Positions 1 through 6,192 of a stretch of 22,684 nt of DNA are shown here, one piece after another (position 1 is the first letter of the stretch; each line of letters begins with the position of its first letter). The notes below the pieces were generated by a model. The model saw nothing but the letters and a program-made list of their open reading frames with translations. It made no database searches and was not told the origin of the DNA. Where the stretch lies: the NCBI GenBank assembly GCA_964554475.1, contig CAZKOT010000019.1, forward strand, positions 1 to 22,684. The letters are read 5' to 3'. Both the position numbers and the translations under genes were made by a program. Origin of the DNA: CAJKWP01 sp964554475 (lineage in GTDB: Bacteria > Bacillota > Clostridia > Christensenellales > UBA1242).

Positions 1-491
1 TTAATGGCGAAATGGTATTTGAATACCCAAAACCTGTTAATTTATTAAAAAAAATAATTAGTTTATATTCGACTGAAAACTCAATTATTCTTGATTTCTT
101 TGCTGGCAGTGGCACAACTGGGCAGGCAGTTATGGAATTAAATGAAGAAGATGGGGGCATGAGAAAATTTATTTTGGCAACAAATAATGAAAATAATATT
201 GCAATTGATATCACAAGAGAAAGATTGTTTAGAGTTATTAATGGAGTTGGTAGTAAGGGGGAAAAGATACAGTGGGGATATAGTAAAACAAAAAAATCTT
301 TAACGGGCAATTCTGTTCGCGTGTTTGATGTTAAAAATTACAAATTAACTTTGGAAAATGTTAATAAAGCAGAAGAACTAAGCAAAAAAACGCAACAAGA
401 ATTTAAAAAATTAAATGAAAATTACGAGCAAAAAGATTTCAATATTTATTATGATTTAGCATCTTTACATCCTTTTGAAGAGGAGAATTAA
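1..491 (+). CDS. mod: Type III restriction-modification DNA methyltransferase (Mod), C-terminal fragment
   Basis: This is the 3' part of a DNA adenine methyltransferase gene cut by the left edge of the window; the frame is open to base 3, before the first ATG at 12. The visible protein has the FEYPKPV segment followed about 20 residues later by DFFAGSGTT, the SAM-binding FxGxG motif I. A motif I close to the C-terminal side, after the target-recognition and DPPY half, is the order of beta-class methyltransferases such as type III Mod. The following RKFILATNNE and IAIDITRERLFRVING stretch fits the Mod C-terminal domain. The DPPY motif lies outside the window. The stop codon is 3 nt before res, so the two are almost certainly one transcript. 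In type III systems Mod methylates one strand of an asymmetric site and is required by Res for DNA recognition. The family is clear; the specificity cannot be read. Confidence 0.9.
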   Translation, partial: NGEMVFEYPKPVNLLKKIISLYSTENSIILDFFAGSGTTGQAVMELNEEDGGMRKFILATNNENNIAIDITRERLFRVINGVGSKGEKIQWGYSKTKKSLTGNSVRVFDVKNYKLTLENVNKAEELSKKTQQEFKKLNENYEQKDFNIYYDLASLHPFEEEN

Positions 492-494
492 AAA

Positions 495-2699
495 GTGGAA
501 TTAACCAATTTACAAAAGCAAAAAGTTGATGAGGTTGTTAAGTTTTTTAATTTTTCAAAAAAGACAACAGTGGTTTTTTCTGCTCCAACCGCAAGCGGTA
601 AAACATTTATGGCAATAAATATCATTTCATCTTTAATTAGTGAAAATATCAATGAAAAACTTTTGTTTATTGTTGCCACTCCCTCATCTGCAGATTTGCC
701 AAAACAGTTAAAATCAAAGTTTGAAGATTATAAAAAATTTTTGCCATGGACAAAATTTGAGATTGAATATGTTCAATCTCCTTCAACAAAAAAAGCAAAA
801 AAAGATGAACGAACGATTAAAATTGTGCCCGAGCGTAACAAGGTTTACATTTTTGGAAAATCATCTTTTGGGAAAGGAAGAATTTTGACTGAACAAGATT
901 GTTTTAAAGATTTAATTCAAAGAGCAATTGACGAAAATTATAACATTGTTTATATTCGTGATGAAGCACATTCGGGCGGAAATGTGAATATTGACAAGGA
1001 AAACTTTGAAAGCATTATTGATAAAAATGCAAATTTTATTGTGAAAATGACCGCAACACCAAAACAAGATAGAAACACTCTTTCAAAATGGGTTATTTTA
1101 ACAGAACAGGAACTAAAAAATGAGGGTGAAGCAACGGGAAAGTTTTTAATTAAAACAGAACTTGACAGCATGGAGCATTGTGATAATAGACTTGAAGACG
1201 AAAAACTATTAGATAATGCAATATTGAAATTCAAAGAGATTAAAAATGATTATGCAACTTTAAACCAAAAAATTAATCCTGCTATGTTACTGCAAATAAA
1301 TAATTCTTCGGCTGATATAATAAAAGAAGCTGAGTTTAAAAAAGAATTGAAAATGATTAAAGAAAAACTTACAAATGCACGGCTATCGTGGGTGCAATAT
1401 TTTGACAATGGTGACAAAGATTACAGCAATGTTGACAATAAAAATTTTACCTTGGATAGTTTGTCAAAGAATACCAACACTACTGATGTAATCATTTTTA
1501 AAATAGGACCTTCAATGGGGTGGGATATTCCAAGGGCTTGTATGCTTGTTCAACTTCGAAATGTTTCTTCTCAAACACTTGACCAACAAACCATCGGGAG
1601 AATTAAACGAAATCCTTTGTCAGGACTTATCCGTAATGCTATAACAGACAAATACTATATTTTTTCAAATGCAACCATCAATCCTATTGAAAACAATTTT
1701 AAAATTATTCAATATAAAGTTAAAGATAAGTTTATTAATGAAGAACTTGTTAAAATTGAAATTAGCAAAATTAATGAAAGTCAACAAGTTAAAAAAGAGG
1801 TTCAAAGTGTTATTCTTAATTTTTTAGAAAAGCAACATAAGGATGGACAAATTATTCAACAAATCAACACTCTTTTTAAGAAAAACGCAAAAGGATATTT
1901 TGAGTTTTGGTCAAATGAAAAAACAACTCCTATTGATGATGTTTTTATATTCTTAATAGAGTATAAAAAATGTATTGCTAACATGCCCGAAATTGAAACT
2001 ATTAAGGAGTTTTATGATAAGCATATTAAACAGCATAATATTTTGGAAGAATTTTATTTAACAACAATTGCAAAAAAATTTCAAAGTGCAATAAATAATG
2101 AAATTAATAAGGTTCGTAATGCAAGTGTTGAATATAAATTTGAGAAAAAGCAGTATGAACCGAAAAATTACAATGAGTTTTATTGTAATGAAATTAAACA
2201 TAAACCTGTGACGAACAGGGAGTATTTGTTTAATCCGCCACAAGAGCAACCTATCGGTTTTGACCCCGAAAACACAGTTTTTAATACTTTACGAAATTGG
2301 ATTGAGAACTATGATGATGCGAAAGTAAAATTGTGGGCAAAAAATCTTGTTCATTCAAACATTTATGGAGAATATCTTGATGAATTTAAAAATATTCAAA
2401 AAAGCTATTTTGATTTTATTTTGAAATTTTCAAATGGTAATATTTTGTATATTGAAGTAAAGGGCGAAAATGATATAAACGAAGATAAAACAACATTATT
2501 AAAAAACGCCTATTGTTCTTATTTTGAAAATAAGACAACTCAATTGTCAATTTTTGACCCCAAACTTGTTGTTTGTGTATGGCATGCAAACAAAGAATCT
2601 ATTAAAAAAATTTATACTTATTACGATAAAGCAAAAATTAAAGATAATTTGGAACAAAAGACTTACTCGCAGCTTTTAGAATATCTTTCAAAAAATTGA
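495..2699 (+). CDS. res: Type III restriction enzyme, Res subunit (SF2 helicase plus PD-(D/E)xK nuclease)
   Basis: This is the restriction subunit partner of Mod: an ATP-dependent SF2 translocase with a C-terminal endonuclease that cuts unmethylated DNA. Visible motifs are Walker A APTASGKT (residues 30-37), DEAH (156-159), motif III TATP (186-189) and motif VI QTIGRIKR (365-372). A nuclease core follows with D640, then IEVKG with E654 and K656, which fits PD-(D/E)xK. The start is GTG, supported by AGGAG at 481-485 and by the 3-nt gap from mod; no upstream in-frame start fits as well. At 734 aa it is clearly shorter than classical Res proteins such as EcoP15I (about 970 aa), yet both catalytic halves are present. 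It therefore looks like a compact variant rather than a truncation. The stop is TGA, which argues against the mycoplasma code. Confidence 0.9.
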   Translation: MELTNLQKQKVDEVVKFFNFSKKTTVVFSAPTASGKTFMAINIISSLISENINEKLLFIVATPSSADLPKQLKSKFEDYKKFLPWTKFEIEYVQSPSTKKAKKDERTIKIVPERNKVYIFGKSSFGKGRILTEQDCFKDLIQRAIDENYNIVYIRDEAHSGGNVNIDKENFESIIDKNANFIVKMTATPKQDRNTLSKWVILTEQELKNEGEATGKFLIKTELDSMEHCDNRLEDEKLLDNAILKFKEIKNDYATLNQKINPAMLLQINNSSADIIKEAEFKKELKMIKEKLTNARLSWVQYFDNGDKDYSNVDNKNFTLDSLSKNTNTTDVIIFKIGPSMGWDIPRACMLVQLRNVSSQTLDQQTIGRIKRNPLSGLIRNAITDKYYIFSNATINPIENNFKIIQYKVKDKFINEELVKIEISKINESQQVKKEVQSVILNFLEKQHKDGQIIQQINTLFKKNAKGYFEFWSNEKTTPIDDVFIFLIEYKKCIANMPEIETIKEFYDKHIKQHNILEEFYLTTIAKKFQSAINNEINKVRNASVEYKFEKKQYEPKNYNEFYCNEIKHKPVTNREYLFNPPQEQPIGFDPENTVFNTLRNWIENYDDAKVKLWAKNLVHSNIYGEYLDEFKNIQKSYFDFILKFSNGNILYIEVKGENDINEDKTTLLKNAYCSYFENKTTQLSIFDPKLVVCVWHANKESIKKIYTYYDKAKIKDNLEQKTYSQLLEYLSKN

Positions 2700-2787
2700 T
2701 ATTATTTTACATTTTTGATAATTTTAAAAATTTTTTCGATAAATTTTGACAAAATTGTAAAAATTGTTTTAAAAAATTTTATTATTT

Positions 2788-2796
2788 TGCTAAAAT
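2788..2796 (+). promoter_or_regulatory. Extended -10 promoter element directly before the lipoprotein start
   Basis: TGCTAAAAT matches the TGn extended -10 followed by TAAAAT. It ends 9 nt before the ATG at 2806, so a normal start point about 7 nt downstream would give a leader of only 2-3 nt. A TTGACA at 2746-2751 is too far upstream to pair with this box and has only a weak TTAAAA at the 17-bp distance. No Shine-Dalgarno sequence lies between the box and the ATG. This is an inference from sequence only. Confidence 0.5.
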
Positions 2797-2805
2797 AATT
2801 TTATT

Positions 2806-4467
2806 ATGAAAAAAATAGCGGTAATTGGATTTTGCATCTCATTTATTGCTTGCTTTGGTCTTTTTTTATTTTGTGGCTGCAGTCCGAATGATAATATTAT
2901 AATTGAAGATTTTATTTCTCCAGAAGAAAATTCGGGCGAAGAAGAAAGTATTGTTTTTATTTCGGTTCCTGAAACAATTGAATTGGTTCAAGGACAACGT
3001 TATAAAAACTCTGAACTTGAAATATTTTTCCCAACTGAAGCAACTTTTGAAATTTTACCTCAAGATGAGAGTATTCTTGAGCAAACAATTATTAATTCGG
3101 AAAATTTTATTATTGCAAAAAGTGCGGGGACCACAAATGTTACTTTTACTGCAAGCTATAATGGAAAAATAGATTCGAAAAGTTCAATTGTTGAAGTTTT
3201 TGAAAAACAAATTGATATTTCTTTTTTAAACAGTGATGAACTACTTGTTGAAAATTTTAAAGCGGGCGAAAAGTTTGATCATACTTTTGAAAATTACACA
3301 TTAAAAATTGAAACAAATTTTGACATTTTCAAAGCAATTGAAGACGGAACTTCACAACTGATTTTAGATGAAAAAATTTTTTGTTCTGATTATTTTTTAA
3401 CAAACGAAAATCAAACACTTTTTTTGAATTTTTACCTTTTGCTAGAAGGGGATTTTAATGTTGAATTTGATGAAATACTTGTAAGTAATACTTCAGTTGC
3501 ATTTATTTCAAAATTGGATTTATTTTTTGAAAATGTTGAATTATCTTTTGATGAGCAACAATCAAAAAGTGTTTTAACACTATATAATTTGGGAGATTTG
3601 GAAGAGGAAGTAAAAACAGAAGCATACCACAAATTTTATGATTATGCTCAAATTTCTTCTTCAATTGAAAATTTTAATATTACTGTTTTGAATGAAGATT
3701 TTGTTGCTTTTCAAGGTGGTAAATTCGTTGCTGTGGGTTTTGAAGAACAAAATGAAACAGTGGTAAAATTTACAGCAAAAGACGGTTCGGGATTTGAAGA
3801 AGAAATTATTGTCAGGGTTTCGTCTATTATTGCAAGTGGATGTGAAATTCAATTTTTAAAGGATGGACAAAGCTTGTCCAAAGAAGAAATAAATTTAATT
3901 GTTGGTGATAGTTTTGAAATTGTCACAACAATTATTCCTATTTATGCGACAGTTAAACAAATTGAAATTTCAATTGATAACTCGTCAATTGTTAGAATTG
4001 ATGAAAAAAATACGGTTACAACTCTCGCTTCGGGAACTGTTACCATTAATGTTATTTTAAACGAAGTTATTATTGAGACATTTGAAGTTAATATTGAGGA
4101 AGAGATTATACCAACTCCACCAACTGTTTACTATATTGATTTTGTTGTGCCAGGTGGGGTTCAATATTATGATTATGAAAAAGATGGAGAAGATGTTTCC
4201 ATAGCACTTTGGGACGGAAATGAGTTTGAAATAAGCATTAATTTTTTTGTTGACGCGATACCTGTGGCCATTGACGGGGAAGAAAGATTCGCAACATTTG
4301 GATATAGTTTGATTAGTGGGAACGGAAGTATTGTTAGACATTATACAAGTTTGACTGTTGTGATTGAAGGAGAACGGGCAGAATTTAGAATATTTTTTAC
4401 TGATAAAGAAAACGAAGAACAAGTACTTGCAACTGTTAATTTAATTGTGGTGAAAAATATTGAATAA
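2806..4467 (+). CDS. Surface lipoprotein with bacterial Ig-like (BIG2-type) folds
   Basis: The predicted 553-aa protein is exported. It starts MKK, then has a hydrophobic stretch and a lipobox-like FCGC with the lipidated cysteine at residue 25, so it should be anchored to the outer face of the membrane. The mature part is acidic and beta-rich. Two stretches look like BIG2-type Ig-like folds. One (about 50-135) ends in the typical SAGTTNVTFTA pattern; the other (about 343-432) has a VGDSFEIVTTIIP segment and ends in LASGTVTINV. The region between them and the C-terminal 110 residues were not recognised. The start is fixed by the signal peptide, but no Shine-Dalgarno sequence precedes it. Upstream of it is the R-M operon, with no shared reading context. 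A role in adhesion or envelope structure is plausible; no ligand can be inferred. Confidence 0.8.
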   Translation: MKKIAVIGFCISFIACFGLFLFCGCSPNDNIIIEDFISPEENSGEEESIVFISVPETIELVQGQRYKNSELEIFFPTEATFEILPQDESILEQTIINSENFIIAKSAGTTNVTFTASYNGKIDSKSSIVEVFEKQIDISFLNSDELLVENFKAGEKFDHTFENYTLKIETNFDIFKAIEDGTSQLILDEKIFCSDYFLTNENQTLFLNFYLLLEGDFNVEFDEILVSNTSVAFISKLDLFFENVELSFDEQQSKSVLTLYNLGDLEEEVKTEAYHKFYDYAQISSSIENFNITVLNEDFVAFQGGKFVAVGFEEQNETVVKFTAKDGSGFEEEIIVRVSSIIASGCEIQFLKDGQSLSKEEINLIVGDSFEIVTTIIPIYATVKQIEISIDNSSIVRIDEKNTVTTLASGTVTINVILNEVIIETFEVNIEEEIIPTPPTVYYIDFVVPGGVQYYDYEKDGEDVSIALWDGNEFEISINFFVDAIPVAIDGEERFATFGYSLISGNGSIVRHYTSLTVVIEGERAEFRIFFTDKENEEQVLATVNLIVVKNIE

Positions 4468-4511
4468 TTCTAGATTTTTTTAATGTTAATTGTAATAAAT
4501 TTAATTTTAAT

Positions 4512-4541
4512 TTGGAAATGATTACAATAATAAGCTATAAT
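4512..4541 (+). promoter_or_regulatory. Putative sigma-A promoter for the 134-aa gene
   Basis: TTGGAA at 4512-4517 and a perfect TATAAT at 4536-4541 are 18 bp apart. The expected start point, near 4548, coincides with the GAGG ribosome site at 4548-4551, which would leave a very short leader before the ATG at 4562. The -10 is strong and the -35 imperfect. Confidence 0.55.
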
Positions 4542-4561
4542 GATTTTGAGGTTGTGAATTA

Positions 4562-4966
4562 ATGAAAATAATTGGCAAAATGTTTAAAAATCTTGAAGAA
4601 GCTAAAAAATTTTGGGATGATTCCGCTTATGATGTTTTAGACATAATTTTTGCTTTGGCGGATAATGGATTACAAAAAGAAAGCTTAAAAATTTCACAAA
4701 TTTTTAGTGAAGACAATTTAATGAAAAATTTAACAGTTTTTGATTTCAATTTTCCTAAAATCAAAGCATTTATGGGAATTCCAAAAGAATACGTAAGTAG
4801 AAACGTTAAATTAAAAGAGGGGATGAAAAACATTAATCTTCCTAGGGACAAAACACTTTTGCAATTTCCAAAAAAAGAAATGAAAATTAAAGTTGATGAA
4901 ATTTTTTCAATCTTTAATGATGATTTGGAAGAATTGAAAGAAATTATTAAAAAATTTAAGAAATAA
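4562..4966 (+). CDS. Hypothetical protein, 134 aa
   Basis: I do not recognise this family. The product is small, lysine-rich and has no signal peptide or membrane segment, so it is probably cytoplasmic. The N-terminal half (about 8-60) is predicted mainly helical with a leucine-rich pattern. A central PKEYVSR segment follows, and the last 30 residues are a charged helix ending in a KKFKK tail. The start at 4562 is supported by GAGG 10 nt upstream; an alternative in-frame ATG at 4580 has no comparable site. The gene appears to have its own promoter (TATAAT at 4536-4541). It is closed by a strong terminator that begins directly after the TAA and is an exact copy of the one next to tRNA-His. Coding status rests on length, start context and typical codon use for the window. 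Confidence 0.7.
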   Translation: MKIIGKMFKNLEEAKKFWDDSAYDVLDIIFALADNGLQKESLKISQIFSEDNLMKNLTVFDFNFPKIKAFMGIPKEYVSRNVKLKEGMKNINLPRDKTLLQFPKKEMKIKVDEIFSIFNDDLEELKEIIKKFKK

Positions 4967-5017
4967 AAATTTTGCTCGAAATAAATTCGAGCAAAATGTT
5001 TTTTTTGGGGTGAAATA
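4967..5017. repeat. 51-bp direct repeat, copy 1 (terminator plus tRNA-His 3' end)
   Basis: These 51 bp are identical to 5242-5292, at an offset of 275 bp. The copy starts at the first base after the stop codon of the 134-aa gene. It contains the 12-bp hairpin with its T-run and then, on the minus strand, the last 12 nt of tRNA-His (TATTTCACCCCA). The two copies diverge immediately after that. Confidence 0.95.
4969..5006 (+). terminator. Rho-independent terminator of the 134-aa gene
   Basis: A perfect 12-bp stem, ATTTTGCTCGAA (4969-4980) with its complement at 4986-4997, has a 5-nt ATAAA loop and is followed by G and eight T. It begins 2 nt after the stop codon. The same hairpin recurs at 5244-5281 in repeat copy 2. 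Confidence 0.9.
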
Positions 5018-5241
5018 TTATTAAGGACAACCCAAAATTTTACCTCACATAGTTCGGTCGCACAAGCGGGAGTTAAAACTCCCTTGTGCTAAAATTTTCG
5101 GTTTTCCTTGGAAATTTTTTTAAAAAAATTTCTCACCTTTCCGTTGCCCCGCATCGAAAAGTGTCCGTCCTCGCTACGCTACGGGCGACGTCGCAAAATT
5201 TTTCAAAATTTGTGCGACTGGCACTTTTCTTGCTAGAAATG
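5018..5241. other. 224-bp palindrome-rich segment between the two 51-bp repeats
   Basis: There is no credible gene here, and the segment is noticeably more GC-rich in places than its surroundings. It contains several inverted repeats. One hairpin lies at 5061-5088 (CACAA, GC bulge, GGGAGTT against AACTCCC, TTGTG). A perfect 22-bp palindrome spans 5111-5132. A stem of GAAAAGTG (5156-5163) pairs with CACTTTTC (5222-5229) and encloses an inner stem GTCGCA (5190-5195) with TGCGAC (5213-5218). GTCGCAC at 5057-5063 can also pair with GTGCGAC at 5212-5218. The layout suggests a small non-coding mobile or dispersed repeat, but no transposase-type ends are proven. Confidence 0.6.
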
Positions 5242-5292
5242 AAATTTTGCTCGAAATAAATTCGAGCAAAATGTTTTTTTTGGGGTGAAATA
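5242..5292. repeat. 51-bp direct repeat, copy 2 (includes the 3' end of the intact tRNA-His)
   Basis: This copy is identical to 4967-5017. Its right 12 bp are the last 12 nt of the intact tRNA-His gene. On the minus strand the hairpin lies just downstream of the tRNA and could act as its terminator, though the U-run on that strand is weak (TTTC). Confidence 0.95.
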
Positions 5293-5357
5293 AGGGAGTT
5301 GAACCCTTGGCCTCCAGAGCCACAATCTGGCGCTCTGCCAACTGAGCTAATTCCACC
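5281..5357 (-). tRNA. tRNA-His (anticodon GTG)
   Basis: The minus strand folds into a full cloverleaf. The acceptor GTGGAAT pairs with ATTTCAC, with one G-U pair. The D-arm is AGCTCAGTTGGCAGAGC. The anticodon stem CCAGA/TCTGG carries the loop TTGTGGC with anticodon GTG. The T-arm contains GGGTTCAACTCCC. The histidine-specific extra G(-1) is encoded at 5357 opposite C73 at 5284, and CCA is encoded at 5281-5283. hisS lies on the same strand about 840 bp upstream, but the tRNA has its own promoter. Confidence 0.97.
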
Positions 5358-5408
5358 ATAATGAATAGTGAATAATAAATAATTTCCTATTTTTTTATGG
5401 GTATAGTT

Positions 5409-5437
5409 AATATACACTTTTTAAGGTTTAGTGTCAA
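5409..5437 (-). promoter_or_regulatory. Promoter of tRNA-His
   Basis: On the minus strand a perfect TTGACA (5437-5432) is followed after exactly 17 bp by TATATT (5414-5409). Transcription would start near 5402, about 45 nt before the tRNA 5' end. I see no further signal between 5438 and 5529. Confidence 0.85.
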
Positions 5438-5529
5438 TAATTAATTAGTCTATTATGCAAAGTGTCTAATTCAAATTTCAATTCGTAATTTATTATTACG
5501 CTTATGCTTTCTTTGCTCTAATTTTGCTA

Positions 5530-5640
5530 AGAGAGCTCCGCCGTCCCTCGCTCTATGACGGATTTATTACGTAAATCTTGCAATTTGCCTTTGACAATTT
5601 GATTTTCGGGAGGGGATAACACACCCGTCAACTTCGTTTG
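5530..5640. repeat. More GC-rich intergenic repeat, left of the assembly gap
   Basis: Composition rises sharply from the AT-rich flank. Short inverted repeats are present: CCGTC (5541-5545) with GACGG (5557-5561), and GATTTA (5561-5566) with TAAATC (5572-5577). The last 55 bp (5586-5640) recur exactly at 5741-5795 on the other side of the N run. Open frames across it on the minus strand are incidental. It looks like a dispersed genomic repeat that broke the assembly. Confidence 0.75.
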
Positions 5641-5740
5641 NNNNNNNNNNNNNNNNNNNNNNNNNNNNNNNNNNNNNNNNNNNNNNNNNNNNNNNNNNNN
5701 NNNNNNNNNNNNNNNNNNNNNNNNNNNNNNNNNNNNNNNN
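5641..5740. other. Assembly gap (100 N)
   Basis: Exactly 100 N, a common placeholder for a gap of unknown size. Both contig ends carry the same 55 bp, so the true gap may be zero, or it may hide one or more repeat copies. Confidence 0.98.
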
Positions 5741-5814
5741 TGCCTTTGACAATTTGATTTTCGGGAGGGGATAACACACCCGTCAACTTCGTTTGCCACC
5801 TCTCTTAAGAGGGG
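5741..5814. repeat. More GC-rich intergenic repeat, right of the assembly gap
   Basis: Positions 5741-5795 duplicate 5586-5640 exactly. The unit then continues into CCTCTCTTAAGAGGGG (5799-5814), which contains the palindrome CTCTTAAGAG. After that the sequence returns abruptly to extreme AT richness, so this is probably the edge of the repeat. Confidence 0.75.
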
Positions 5815-5819
5815 AATAT

Positions 5820-6192
5820 TTAGTTAATAATAATTTTAATAGTTTATATTGAGTAAAAATAATAAATTATTAAATAATAATTAATATTTTACATTTAATT
5901 TAATAAAAATGAAAAATAAATATTAATAATATTTATAATTTATATTCAGTCTAAAGATAGCAATTAATAATTAATTATTAAATAATAATTTATATTTTAC
6001 TTTCAGTTTAATAACAAAATTAAAAATAAATATTTATAATATTTATAATTTATATTCAGTCTAAAGATAGCAAAATTAATAATTTTTAGTTTATATTTAG
6101 TCTAAAGATAACAAAATGTCTAAAGATAACAAAAATGTCTAAAAATAACAAAATTAATAATTAATTATTTAATAATAATTTATAGTTTATAT
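5820..6192. repeat. AT-rich imperfect tandem repeat region downstream of hisS
   Basis: There is no gene here. A unit of about 110 bp occurs twice, and its 23-bp core (tatattcagt, then ctaaagatag, then caa) is identical at 5941-5963 and 6051-6073. Degenerate copies of the GTCTAAAGATAACAAA part follow at 6092-6114, 6119-6134 and 6138-6153. A last partial copy, TTTATATTCAG, overlaps the hisS stop codon. Spacing shrinks from 110 to about 20 bp. Long TTAATAATTAATTATTAA-like stretches could form weak AT hairpins, but I see no clear terminator for hisS. Confidence 0.8.

Noticed and set aside
1..2699. Phase-variable type III R-M system
   Set aside because: No long homopolymer or short tandem repeat tract is visible in the res gene or in the part of mod present; the start of mod, where such tracts usually lie, is outside the window.
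2690..2705. Mycoplasma-type genetic code (TGA read as Trp)
   Set aside because: TGA closes both res and hisS at the expected protein ends, and no gene in the window needs TGA as a sense codon.
5133..5417. Two minus-strand open frames overlapping tRNA-His
   Set aside because: They translate the tRNA gene itself and the palindromic segment; the tRNA explains the sequence fully.
5527..5799. Minus-strand open frames across the gap repeat
   Set aside because: They cross 100 unknown bases and are made of the duplicated repeat; there is no start context and no recognisable protein.
5941..6153. CRISPR array
   Set aside because: Repeat spacing falls from 110 to about 20 bp, the intervening sequence is itself AT-rich repeat, and there are no cas genes.
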